DNA from: Cynocephalus volans
Lineage: Eukaryota; Chordata; Mammalia; Dermoptera; Cynocephalidae
Length of the DNA: 64,000 nucleotides
Reading direction: 5' to 3'
Assembly (NCBI RefSeq): GCF_027409185.1
Contig: NC_084462.1
Span: 83,128,179-83,192,178 of the forward strand
This document shows positions 43,724 through 56,160 of the stretch, piece after piece; within the stretch, counting starts at the first letter, position 1; each line of letters begins with the position of its first letter. The notes below the pieces were generated by a model. The model was given only the letters and a program-made list of their open reading frames with translations, was not told where the DNA came from and ran no database searches. The translations under genes were made by a program, and so were the position numbers.

Positions 43724-46700
43724 GTAAGTGTTTTAAGTTCTTGATTGTTGACATTTTTCATTGCTACATTTTGATGATTTCTTAATTTATTAGTATAAGA
43801 ACTCTAAAAATCATACATACGTTAAGAATTTGGAGATAATACTTGATGATAAGGCATGCAGAGAAATCTGAAAAAAATGTATATGTAAATTAAAATGAAT
43901 GATTGAGAACAGAAGTCAAATTAGGTTTAGAATGCCAAGTAAAATAAAACCTGTAGAGGTGACTTTGTATAAATTTCAAGTGTTTCACACAATAAGAAGA
44001 GATAGGTATAGAAGTTTGGCCAACACAACAAAAGTTGTTCTGAAATCTCATCTTTTGGAAATTAGTAATTAAATGAAAACAATCACAAGCAAATCTTTCT
44101 ACTTTGTAGATAGCCCTTGAATGCTAAATCTTTCTTACAGTCCAACCTTCCATTTCTCTGACTGCTTTTAGATCACCCATGTTGCTTTTTAATTGTAAGA
44201 GAGGGCATTGGTCAGTAACTCTCAAGCCTTTTCAAGCCTTTGAAGTATTCCTTGTCTTTTTCCTGCTGGGAGAGAAAGAGATTAGGCCATTTCCATATTA
44301 CGCCTAATGGACTTAAACCAGATCTGCTCACTTTTTTCCCCACTAGTCATAAAGTTTGCTGTCTAATGATTTCCTTTGTATTAACAAACCCATCAGATCA
44401 ACCATTTGTCCAAGTGATGCATTGCTTGGTGGTTGACCTGATAAGTGTTGAGTGTAAAGATGGCCTAGGACAGGTAGGGAATTCCTTGTTCCCAGTGAGG
44501 CTCTCCACCTCTTCAGGGAATCTGACATGCAGCACTCTATTACAATACGCTATTAAAATCTTGAAAAACAAAACAAAACTGTATCTTAATAGTTTTACGG
44601 GCATCCTAGTAACGTGCTTTTGTTAGTCCACAAAAGATAGACTTTGCACTATACCCATAAATTGATCATTTACAAGATGAACAATAGGAAGAGGGAGTTC
44701 TTGAGATAAAGGCATAATCTTTAGGAAATAGCTTCTTCAAAGTCTATACAAATTGAAATTTAGGAAGCTATTGGCAGGAATTTCCTAGGAGACTTTATTG
44801 TAACGTTCATAGCTGTATTTATACCACTCTCATATTAGTAATTTATTTCATTTGTACAATAACAATTTATTGTAGAAAATAAATTGCAAGCAGAGGTGTT
44901 TTTATGTTGAAATATGTCAGAGAATTAGAGAAGTTTCTAATTCTAGCCCCACCCCCACCCTTGTCAAAGAATAGCGTAAACCTGAGAGGATTTTTGATAA
45001 ACTCTTTTTTTTTGTTTTTGCTGTAATCATTGACTAATAATCATTTTTTTCCCCCATTGAGTAATGGTTTTTCTGTACGGTACTATTTTCAGGATAGTGT
45101 TCTTTCAGCTTTTTATGCTTATGTTCTGTTCATTTAATTTTTGTCTAATGTAAAATTGTTTTATAGAGTTGTGATTTTCTACCTTTTCAGGTTTGTGGAC
45201 TCTTGTGTTTTTATACCCAGGAACTGTAACTTGTATTACCTTTTGGGGTAGGGGGTAGAGGAGTGAAGGGGGGGTGGATAAGCCTTGAAAAGATGAAGCA
45301 TTTGTCACGACCACACGTTGTTTCCAGGACCTCCTGAGAAGCCTGATAGAATTCTGGGTCTCCCAGAAACACTTTTGAAAACATGCAGAGCTTTCTAACT
45401 TCATAAGTAAACTCTGAACACTTGTGTAATAGGTGTACCAAAAGTTAGTACAGGCATTTTGAATATCTTTAGATTTTTGTATCATTATAAAAATTATCAC
45501 TAATAATAAATATTTATTTGACCCAACTTGAAGACTTTTGTGTTGAAGTACCTTCATATTATAAGTATCAAAAACTTTCCAGTGAAATTATGTATAACAT
45601 TGCTTTGCTGTAAATACAGTACCAACTGTGATCAGTTAGGGACCACATTTTTTATATGCACACATTTTCTTTAACCCTGAGGAGGTATTTTGCTGGGATA
45701 ATCCATTCAGTATTATAGATTAAAAATAAGAAATGCATAGTGGGTTAGGTTTTTCTTTAGAAATATGAGATTTCTTAGAGGTCCTGAATTAACAAAGTCA
45801 GTTCTGATATTTAAGGAGTGTCAAATGATGGAGGCCCAAATCACTTTATCCTGTGTTCAGGGTAAAGATTTTTTACATATTAAACAGGAAGAGAATAAGC
45901 ATTAAGTGGACATTCTGGTTTTGGTTTTTGTTTGTTTTAAAGCTAGTTCTCTCCTAGTTATTGATAACAGCAGGGTGCAAGTATGTTCTTTTTATTTTCT
46001 TAGTCAAAGAATTTTTTCAGCAAGCATATCTTTTGGTTCAGAAGTGTAATAGTACAGCACCTGGAAATCTAAAACTTTAATATGTGCAAGTTTTAGATTT
46101 TTACACACAGGCAATCAAGTCTTGGTTTCTAAACTTAGGAACTAGAAGCTGAAAGTTGCACTCTAGGCAAGAATTCCATTATTCATGTGTAAATTAGGAA
46201 TTCACAGGGTTAAAAGGTTAGAAACTGGCCAGGATGAGGTTTACCCTTGTGATAAAGAGCAGATGACCCTCATTCATTGGCCAAAGCTTTCATGTAGCTC
46301 TTCTGCAAAGTTAGTTATTGCCATGAATTGTTCTCAAGGAATGCAGAAATTCAAATGTGAACAGGCCTTTCCTTAAGTGTCACTATGGAGCCTTATCTCC
46401 CAAGCACATCAGAGCAGGGCTGCAGGGACAGGGTTCCTCCCCAAAGGCCTGGAGGCTTTGCTTTCCTGTTGTTCATCCAAGCATAAAAGAATTCGTCTAA
46501 TTTAGTTTTGCTAAGCGTCCCATTTTTAAAGGAAAGTATAGGGTTAAAGTAATATTTAGCTTTTAAAAAAGGTAATCCTTTTTATTGATAGTCATTTTAG
46601 CTGTTTCACATTTTCATGTAATTAGAATAGAAAGGGGAATGATTGAGAGGCCCTTTTTCTAGTTGTATGCAACAGTAAGAACAGATTAAACTCTTTCCTA

Positions 46701-49664
46701 TAAATTTCAATATTTTTAAATTTTGGCAAATCAGATTTTCACTTTCATGATTACTAAGTCTTCATTATATAAATTAAATATTTTAGAAATCAGAAATAAT
46801 CTACAGATATCTTGATGTTTCTTGCCTCTTAGTGTTGAAATAAGTAAGATAAATTTCATAGGAAAGCATTAGTGTGGTAAAACGGTCTCATATTTCAACA
46901 AGTTTAAATTAAGATAAGACACATTTGAGAGAAGTAAAGGAGGAGGCGGGTTGTGTTCTGTGATGTGTAAAAGACTGGCTGTAAGCTAGTGATTGAACAG
47001 GAAGCTAGTTGTTTATTTCCTTTCCATAAAAGGTGGAAACTGAAGTCTTAGGATAGAGGGAAAGAGAACATAAAGCTGACTTACATTTCTTAGGTTTTTC
47101 GGGATTGTTCAGTTGGGTAAAAGATAATTTTTGTGTGAACATTTGTAAATGGAAGAACATAGGAATTATTGTAACTTTTTGATTACGTTTTTCAATATCT
47201 TGAGGTTAATTTTGGCATCAGTAAAGTTGTGTAGGGGGTGCATTTCTCTAACTTTAAGTGGCAATAGTCATTTTCTTTAAAAGGATGTAGGTTGTTTTTC
47301 ATGAATAAAATGTTTATCACCAGTTGAAAATTAAGATAAAACTGGAGGCTTTTTTGTGGGATTAATGAAATACTCTTTTGGTGTAGTATCTATCTTAAAA
47401 GAGTAATGCATAAGTTATAGTCCAAAGTTGATTTTGGAATGTGAAATTAAAATATATTAAAAGCATTTAAAGAGCAATGTTTTTAAAAAAAAAGAAAAGA
47501 GGGGAGTGACATTGAAAAAAACCATAAGAGCTATGAGACAATAACCTAGATTTTGGATTTTATAAATGATCTTTGGACCCAAAATAGGCAAGATTTTGCT
47601 ACATTGTCCCTGTTTTATTGAAATTTGCAGATTCCATAAAGGACAAGGTCTCCCACCTGTGTGCATACTCACTTCAAGTCAAGCCATTAGCAGTTACCTG
47701 CCATAATTCAAGAGTGCTAACACATAAGTAAAAGTTATTTGATTTTGGAAAAATAAGATGGGTAGGACTACGATATTTAGAGAGACCAATCTGCCAACAC
47801 TCTAGTTAAGGTTCAGTTGATGCTTTCTGGAATCCAAGAAAAATCACGTTTAAAAAGGGGATGTGGTTGAAAAGTATATGTTTAACTTAAAATTGACCAT
47901 CTTAAAATTGCCTAAGTGAAGTCAAGGAAGTAAAAGTTGCACATATAGTTCTACAGGCTAATTTACAGTGACACTTGGTTCTTAAAGTCTATTAAAAGTC
48001 TGTTTATCAGGTGCCTGATAATGTCTGGGTAATGGAACCAGTTTTTCCCACTTTGCACTTGATTAGTGAGGATCATTTCTCATTGGCAGAAACTTATACG
48101 CTATCCCTTTTTCAGATTTTAATTTTTGTTGGATTTTTGTTTTCTAGCAAAGCAGGATCCAGTGAGGGGGTAAAACACAATTTTCTTTAAGATGTATATA
48201 AATGCATTTATTTTATTTCTTCCCAGCTTCTTGATTTATTTTTGAAAAGATGTTTGGTCTGGCTCCCTTTTGTCAACGATCTCTGATTATTCTAAAGAAA
48301 GGGTCTCACTCTTAGCAGTTGTTTGCCCAGGGATTTTTGTCATTGCTCCTCAATTTAACAGCTGGGCCTGTTGATGAAGTCCAGAGCAATTTAAAAGAAT
48401 ACCAGAAAAACAAATCTTTTAAGCAGGGTTTTGGGTTAAAGGACTATTTCAGTTAATAAATTAAATGCACTTCAGTTTACTTTTTAAAACCAAGATATTC
48501 TTGACTACAGTTTTGAAGATGATTTTTATCTCTTAAACAGGGTTGCTCAATTAGGATTGATTACTTTTAGCTTTTAAACTGGTAATACTGTTTACATATA
48601 AAAAATAATCAGTACTGTTGAGTCAGGTATTTCATTGAGGATCATACTTAAATTTTTAAAACAACTGTACTTATTGATATTTTAAAAGAATACTAAAAAT
48701 TGCTCCCTAAATTAAGTTTTCATTGTTAGTCAAGATTATCTTAATGCTTTTGAGAGTTTAAAGTCTCCAAATTCTTTATTAAAACATTTTTTATTCATCA
48801 TTTAAATCTTGGTAAATAAGAAAGAAAGAGGAAGATAACAGTTTTAATCATGGAAGGAATATTTGCAGTTGTCCTAACATAATACTCTGCACAGAGTGAG
48901 CTCACAGTAAACAAGTGAAAATGTTGATGTACACAGAAGGTAAAAATGTACTAAATTACCTTCAGCAGCCATAATTCTGAAGCCTAGTGAATTGCTGTAG
49001 GGATAAGTGTGTAGAGGATAAAGGCCTCATCCTCACAAAGGTCTCTCACTAATCTGACAAATACTTTCCTGACTTTCACATTCCTTGTTTTTTCTGTTTT
49101 TTTTTTTTTTTAAACCTCTGGTTCTCAGAAACTGCTTTTGATGGGTCTTTAAAAGCAAAATTCTTATGGAGTGAGCAGAAGGCATGAATTAAAAATGTTT
49201 GTTTTTTCAGTTTCTGGAGGGTTTGCCCTTCCCTCATGTTTATATATACTTTTTATAGCTTTAGCATTTGGAGTGGCTAGATTAATCAGGTAACTGTTGG
49301 AGAATGCAGTCATTGTTCAGGGCTATGGTTTCAGACTTGTATCCTCAGTGGATACAAGGCCTTATGGAAAGGAAATTTTCTTTTTAAAGTTTACTTTATG
49401 AAACTACAGTAAATCCCCATTTATCTGGAATAGTGTGATAGTTTTTTTTTTTTTCTTTAGTGATGCTGCTTTATACAGACCACTACAAATAAATCATATT
49501 CTCTTGGAATAATTCTCCAAAATAGCCCTTTCATTGTTTTGCAGTCCTTTAGTACTATTCAGAATGTGAGTCACTCAGTGGCTTATCTTTTACTCTACCA
49601 ATATTTACCAAAAACAAACAAATATAAAAAACCCAAGATATTTCTGGGTATAGATTACATTTCT
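43724..49664 (+). other. PRTG: PRTG intron 2, repeat-free first part
   Basis: Nearly 6 kb of AT-rich intron in which I recognise no transposon, apart from weak MIR/L2-like text near 48850-48910. Open frames here (44240-44626 +, 45105-45557 -) lack splice logic or domains. The absence of repeats may mean conserved regulatory DNA, but I cannot test conservation. Confidence 0.5.
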
Positions 49665-49859
49665 CAGGGTTCCTCAGCCTTGGTATAATTGACATTTTAG
49701 GCCAAATAATTCTTTGTTGTGGGGGTTGCCTGTGCATTGTATGGTGTGTAGCAGCGTCCCTGGCTTCTACCTGCCAGATGCCAATGGCACCCCCTCCCAG
49801 TCATGACAACCAAAAAATGTCTTCTAGAAGGCAAAATCTCCCCTGTTTGAGAACCACTG
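49665..49859 (-). mobile_element. MER5A-like hAT MITE, antisense
   Basis: Reverse-complement MER5A: starts cagggttcctcagccttgg, with 'tgacattttaggccaaata', 'tgcctgtgcattgtatgg', 'ccagatgccaatggcacc' and the end 'ctgtttgagaaccactg'. The length (195 bp) fits a full element. The 8 bp flanks (acatttct, ttgtttct) match only partly. Confidence 0.88.
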
Positions 49860-49951
49860 TTGTTTCTGAATATAGTAGAAAAACTTCTTTCCCGATGATA
49901 GTGGGCTATTAGTCACCTTAACTGTTTCTATCTTAATGCTTGATATTCCAC

Positions 49952-49972
49952 TTTTTTTTTTTTTTTTTTTTT
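49952..49972. repeat. Poly(T) tract
   Basis: 21 T, no attached element recognised. Confidence 0.9.
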
Positions 49973-50048
49973 GGTGTAAGCAATGCTAAATTTATTGATT
50001 GGAGGACTATTTATATTTTTAAGTATTGTGAAGAAGCTTGATTTAAAA

Positions 50049-50264
50049 AAAAATGTGTTGGGCCGAGCCTGTGGTGCACTCAGGAGAGTGCGGCGCTGGG
50101 AGTGTGGCGACGCTCCCGCTGCGGGTTCGGATCCTATATAGGAATGGCCGGTGCACTCACTGGCTGAGTGCCTGCCTGTCACGAAAAGGACAAAAAAATA
50201 AATAAATAAAATAAAATAAATAGGAATTTTAAAAAATAAATAAATAAATAAATAAAAATGTGTT
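50049..50264 (+). mobile_element. GC-rich tRNA SINE with long A/T tail
   Basis: Body from 50060 (gggccgagcctgtggtgc), with 'gggttcggatcctatatagg', 'cactcactggctgagtgcc' and 'gtcacgaaaaggac'. The tail has grown into (AAAT)n units up to 50253. The target duplication aaaaatgtgtt is at 50049-50059 and 50254-50264. Confidence 0.9.
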
Positions 50265-51389
50265 CAGATCATTGTCTAGGTTGGAATGATAGTGCTTCCG
50301 TATCCCATTTTCATGTACACAGTATGTTGAAAACTGCTTTTAAGAGTTCACCCTTCTGTAGATCCATTAGTTTGATTTCATTATTTGAGATCTTTTCTCA
50401 GTTATGTCTAGTCAGAGAATAAATGTAAATTTCATTTAACCTTGTTTACTCAACACCTTTTATATTTACTTGATGTGATGGATGCCATAGTTGAAAAGAT
50501 ATGGGAAATTCCGTGTGTAGTAAATATTAAAAAGAATCTTTTGTGGTGTTCTGCATGGAGAGAAGAAAAACTGTATGACATTAACAGTCCAGAGAATAGT
50601 ATTTGCTATGTGGTAGGTGGTTTGTTAGGTGAATGGTTAACAGAAATCTTTTCAGTTAATTCAGCACTACCATCAACTTTTGTTTTGGGCAGAAGGACTT
50701 AACTTCCTTCAGATAATGATGTAAAGATGGTAGCATCTTGAGAGGGCATCAGTGGGAGAGGGAGGGAAAAGAATTAGACAATATAGTATGTGAACTAGCA
50801 CACGGTTGCAGGCAAAATTTCAAGCGGTTATTTTTGAAATATTTATTTTAGATTACTTATTAGTGGTGGGCAGGGATTTCACAGTCTGTCTCTTTCCCAA
50901 GTTATCACTTTTTGTGTGTGCTTCAGTGTTGGTTAGCTGTTTATGCTATTAAAAGTTATAACCATCAATACATGTAGTTGGTCACCTGTAGAGGCAAATA
51001 ACCACTGGTGGACCAAGCAGCATATTGAGGTGAATGGAGGAGGAAACAGAGTCCTCTAACGAGCTGCTCTAGTGCTGAGCAAGACCGGCTGAACGTTTGG
51101 CAATATGTGTTCAACCCCAAAAAGTACTTGGAGTAGAACAAATCATCAGTTCGAAATAGAAGAGAAGAATGTACCTTTTTCTTGTATTTAAGGAAAATTC
51201 TGCTACAAGAAATGGTATTTGTGTCAAGATAGATTTTTAATGTTCTTGACATAATTTCTTTATGAGAGTTGACAAGTATCAATAGCTGGTAAATATGTTT
51301 AATGCTGCCATATTTTTATTAAGTTGCTGGAAACTGTGGTGGAAAAGAGGAAAGAATGACAAAGAAGCAAAGAGCCAAGCATTCGTAGC
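50265..51389 (+). other. PRTG: PRTG intron 2, unassigned
   Basis: No exon or nameable repeat. Confidence 0.45.
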
Positions 51390-51480
51390 TTCTCCATTGC
51401 TGATGACTTATATGACTTTAAACAAGTCACTTAATCATTATGATCCTTAGTTGTCATATCAGTAAAAATGGGTAGCTAGG
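51390..51480 (+). repeat. MIR fragment, sense
   Basis: 'gactttaaacaagtcactta' and 'ttgtcatatcagtaaaaatg' match the MIR core. Confidence 0.55.
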
Positions 51481-53156
51481 AAAAAAGAGGGGGTGGACAT
51501 TGAGTAGCACATTGCCCTTACTTCTGTAATTCTGTTATTGTAATTCTAAACAAGTGGTCATTTCCTTTGTAAGATGGAGTGCAATCACATTGCAAGAGAA
51601 CCACTTAAGTCCTTGAGAAAAAAAATAACTTGACTATTATTTAACTTGCCTTTTAGGATGTCATATAGAGGAGGTCTAAAACCAATAGTGATAATTAGGA
51701 CTAGTGCTATTTTTAAGAGTCTAAAAAACTAAGTTACTTTGTCTGGGACAGGACAGTTGAGAATAGTTATGCTGCTTTGGAGGTTGACACAGTGTATGAG
51801 TGGTATATTTACAAATAAATGTGTCTTGTTTTTGCTAATAATTAATAGTGTATTTTTATGTTTATATACTTAGTATTTTTAAAAATATAGTTCTGACTTC
51901 ATCTTGAGTTTTGCTTATTTATTAGTGTTTAATGGAAATAGATTATACTGACTCCCTACCTTACCAATTCCTATTAAAAATGGTAAGATTTAATTTCCCC
52001 CCAGCTTTCAAACTGAATTAGCTTGAGTCCCTCTGATAGGATTTAAAGTAACTCAGATTAAAATATTGACCTCAAAGTGGATATGTAATAGGAAAAAATG
52101 CTTTGATGTTGGTAGTACCATTTTTTTAAACAAAAGATCATAGCTTTTCTTAAGTAATTTTACCAGTTAAATGTGTTTACTGTTCTCTCAATAAAAAGAA
52201 CTAACTTTTTATATGTTCAAGAAAACTTATATCCATACTCTTAGTAATGCATTTAATATAATTTTAATTGAGGGAACAGCTTCAGTAAAGCAATAAGATT
52301 ACCAAACGTTGCCAAAAAATTACTAAAAGTTATCCCAGTGATGAAACACGATTTCTTCAAAGCCTGCAATTATCCTTACCCAGATGATTTACCACATTTT
52401 TAGAAATCTGTGATAATTAATACATGAAAGCAAGAATACAAACAGATAAAGCTTGTGAAATTTAAGCTTAATTTTCATTGATTTAAAGTACACCAGCTGT
52501 GGACTTGGATGCTCTGATATTTAGAAAGAAAATTTTACTGCTTAGCAAATGGTACGCTGAGAAATTAAGTAGATTCACAGTTGGTCAATAGAGATGTGAC
52601 CAGTTCCTTAATGTTACTAGAATTAACTCTACCGTTTTTTATCAGAATAGAAAGTCTCTAACAAACAGAAGTTCTTACTTAAGCAACTTTCAGAAGGGGA
52701 TGACTGTGGTCACTAGAGGTGGGAAAGGGGAAGGGGAGAGAAATGTGTCTTTCTGTATTCAAACATATATCATCAAATCTAGAATGTAGAAAGGAGAATG
52801 GCAAGAGAACTGACACTGAAATTAAAGACATTTCTTAATTTTAAAAAAAATGACCATTTTGTATTTGTGCAATTTACCCTTTACTACTGTACTTGTATAA
52901 AGGTTTTTCTGTTGCTGTAGTAAAGAGGTGATTTTCGAATAAATCACTAATGTGTTTCTATTTTTATCTGTCCTGTAGCACTTCAAGGAATTCCTTTTCT
53001 TGTGTATATCCTCAATGCAGGGAGATTGAGCTCCAGTCCTTTTAGAGGCTCAACATTTGTTTATGTATCTGTCCAGATGAAAGTTTGATCTAAAGCAATG
53101 ATTTTCAACATGTCTTTGAAGAACTTCCAATGCAGTGAGGCTCTTTTGTAGTCAGA
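51481..53156 (+). other. PRTG: PRTG intron 2, unassigned AT-rich DNA
   Basis: No exon or nameable repeat. Confidence 0.45.
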
Positions 53157-53234
53157 AGATTGAGTTTTAAATAAATGATTGAGTTTTAAATAAATGGTTG
53201 AATACATATCATTATCATTATCATTGTTATTACA
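53157..53234. repeat. 19 bp tandem duplication and (CATTAT)n
   Basis: gattgagttttaaataaat occurs twice in a row (53158-53195), followed shortly by three CATTAT-type units (about 53208-53226). Confidence 0.85.
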
Positions 53235-53940
53235 TGGAAAGAGGGCATAGTGATAGCCTATGTCTAGCATGGAAGTTTTTTTTTTTTTTAAATAACAATT
53301 TTATTGAGATTTAATTCACATCCCGTGAAGTTCACCCTTTTAAAGAATACAATTCAGTGGGTTTTGTGCCTCTATCACCACTATCTAATTTCAGGACATT
53401 TCATCACGCCAAACAGAAACCTGTGTCTGTTAGCAGTCACTCTTTATTTTCCCCTAGCAGCTACCAACCTACTTTCTGTCTCAGTGGATTTGCTTATTCT
53501 GGATATTTCATATAAATGAAATCATTCAATATGTGGTCTTTTGTGATTGTCTTCTTTCACTTAGCATGTTTTCAAGGTTTATCCATGTTGTGGCACATAT
53601 CAGTACTTCATTCCTTTTATTTATTCCTTTTTGAGAGACCATTGTATGGCTATACCATATTTTGTATGTCCATGTTGATGGACACCTGGATTGTTTCCAT
53701 CTGCAGTGAATATCACCATACAAATATCTAAGTTCCTATTTTAGTTTCTTTTGGGTATATACCTAAGAGTGGAATTGCTGGGTCATGTAGTAATTCTACA
53801 TCTAACTTTTTGAGGAGCCACCAAACTATTTTCCACAGTGGCTACACCGTTTTCCATTCCCACCAGCAATGCCTGAGGGTTCCAATATTTCTACATCTTT
53901 ATTAACACTGTTATTTTCCTTTAAAAAAAAAAAAAAAAAA

Positions 53941-54104
53941 ATTATACCGGGCCGAGCCCGTGGCGCACTTGGTAGAGTGCTGCGCTGGCAGCGCGGCCAC
54001 GCTCCCGCCGCGGGTTCGGATCCTATATAGGACTGACCGGTGCACTCACTGGCTGAGTGCCGGTCATGAAAAAACGACAAAAAAAAAAAAAAAAAAATTA
54101 TACC
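53941..54104 (+). mobile_element. GC-rich tRNA SINE inside the antisense L1
   Basis: Body from 53949 (gggccgagcccgtggcgc), with 'gcgggttcggatcctatata' and 'gtgcactcactggctgagtg', then about 20 A. The duplicated site attatacc plus preceding A is at 53941-53948 and 54097-54104. The L1 resumes with 'aacctagtatgtgtgaagtg'. Confidence 0.92.
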
Positions 54105-55876
54105 AACCTAGTATGTGTGAAGTGGTATCTTATTGTGGTTTTGGTTTGTGTTTCTCTAATGACTAATGATGTTGACATTTTTTCATGTGCTTATTGGCCA
54201 TTTGTATATCTTCTTTGGAAAAATGTCAGTTTAACTCCTTTGCCAATTTTAAAATTTCATTGTTGGTAGTTTTGTTGAGTTGTAGGAATTCCTTATGTAT
54301 TCTGGAAAATATACCCTTATCAGATAGATATATGACTTGCAAATATTTTCTTTCATTCTGTATTTTGTCTTTTTACTTTCCTGTTAATGTTCTTTGATGC
54401 ACAAGAATTTCTAATTTTGATTAAGTCCAATTTATTTAATCTTTTGTTGTTTGTGCTTTTGGTGTCATATCTAGAAATCCATTGCCAAATCCAGTGGTGG
54501 AGGTCCAACTTCACACTTTTGTATGTGGAAATCCAGTTATTCTTACATCATTTGTTGAAGAGACTGTTCTTCCCCCACTGAATGGATGTGGCACCCTTGT
54601 TGAAATCAATTAGCCTAGGTATATGTGGCTTATTTCTAGACTCGCAGTTCTATTCCATTGATCTGTATGTCTATCTTTATGCCAATACCCCACTGTTTTG
54701 ATTATTGTAGCTTTTTAGTAAGTTTTTGAATCAGAAAATATGAGTCTTCCAACTTTGTTCTTTTGCAAGACAGTTTGGCTCTTTGGGGCCCCTTTCACTT
54801 TCATATGAATTTAAGGGTTGGCTTTTTCATTTCTGAAAAATGATGTTGGAATTTAGGTAGGAATTGCATTGAATCTGTAGATTGCTTTGAGTAGCTATTG
54901 GCATCTTAACAATATTGTCTTTCAGTCCATGAATGGCATGTCTTTCCACTTATTTATGTCATATCTTTCATCAGTGTTTTGTAATTTTCAGTGTATAAGT
55001 CAAAAGTATTTCACCTTTTTGGTGAAATTTATTTCTAGATATTTTATTCTTTTGGATGTTATTGTAGATGGAATAATTTTTTAAATTTTGTTTTCAGATA
55101 GTTTATTGCTGGTATATGTAAACACAACTGCTTTATGTACATTGATCTTATACCCTGAAACTCTTGTGAATTCATTTATTAGCTCTAGTAGCTTTCTTGT
55201 GGATTCTTTGGGATTTTCTGTAAACAAGATGATATCATCTATGAATGGTATAGTTTTACTTCTTTCTCTCCAATCTGGATGCCTTTATTTGTTTTCTTGT
55301 CTAATTGCTTTGGCTAGAATTTCTAGTATAATGATGAATAGCAGTGGTGAAAGCGGGTATCATTGTCTTGTTCCTGATCATAGGGGAAACGCTTTCAGTC
55401 ATTCACTACTGAGTATAATATTAGCTGTGAGCTTTTCATAAATGCCTGTTATCATGTTGAGGAAGTTTCCTTCTATTCCTAATTTTCTGAGTGTTTCTGT
55501 CATGAAAGTGTGTTGGATTTTTTCAAATGCCCTTTTTGCATCAATTGAAATAATCATGTTTCTTTTCCTTTGTTCCATTAATGTGGTATATTACATTTAT
55601 TAATTTTATGTTGAACCACTTTTGCATTCATGGCATAAATTCTCCTTGATCAGTGTCATCCTTTTAATATATTATTGAATTTGGTTTGATAGCAGTTTAT
55701 TGGGATTTTGCATCCATATTCATAGAGTATATTGGTCTGTAATGTTCTTTTCTTGTGATCTCTGTCTGGCTTTGATATTAAACTTGGCCTTATAGGATGA
55801 GTTATTAAGTATTTTCTCTTATGTTTCTTGGAAGAGTTTGAGAAGGATTGGTGTTCATTCTTCTTTAAACTTTCTG

Positions 55877-55970
55877 TGGGGTGGCTGGTTATCTCAGTTG
55901 GTTAGAGTGCAGTGCTGATAACATCAGGGTTCTGGGGTTCAATCTCTGTACTGGCCAGCCAAAAATTTTT
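55877..55970 (+). mobile_element. tRNA-Ile(GAT)-like monomer SINE inside the antisense L1
   Basis: 55883-55957 reads like a tRNA-Ile. It has a 7 bp acceptor stem that still pairs (GGCTGGT with ACTGGCC, two wobbles), box A TATCTCAGTTGG, anticodon loop CTGATAA (GAT), box B GGTTCAATC, and a final A. The anticodon and T stems have lost pairs, so I do not call a functional tRNA. A short A/T run and tctgtgg/tgtgtgg flanks point to retroposition. It looks like the single-unit form of the dimeric SINEs in this window. Confidence 0.75.
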
Positions 55971-56160
55971 TTGTGTGTGTGGAATTTGATGTGAAGTCAT
56001 CTGATCCTGGACTTTTCTTTGTTGGGAGGTTTAAAGGTCAGTAGTAATGTTACCCCTTTCATTTCTGATGTTAATTATGTGTCTTCTCTTTTTTTTTTTT
56101 TATCAGTCTAGCAGAAAGTTTGTCAGTGTCGTTCATCTTTTCAAAGAACCAACTTTTGGG

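Noticed and set aside
43423..43785. Reading exon 2 as a stand-alone 120-residue gene starting at MWCFSEL
   Set aside because: The apparent start is in the ttatag|GAGTGTGGTGC acceptor context (GTGTGG, not ATG, in the genomic exon after splicing). The end runs past a perfect GTAAGT donor. The exon 1 frame joins it cleanly.
55883..55957. Functional tRNA-Ile(GAT) gene
   Set aside because: Anticodon and T stems have lost pairing, one base is extra, and the copy has retroposon flanks inside an L1.
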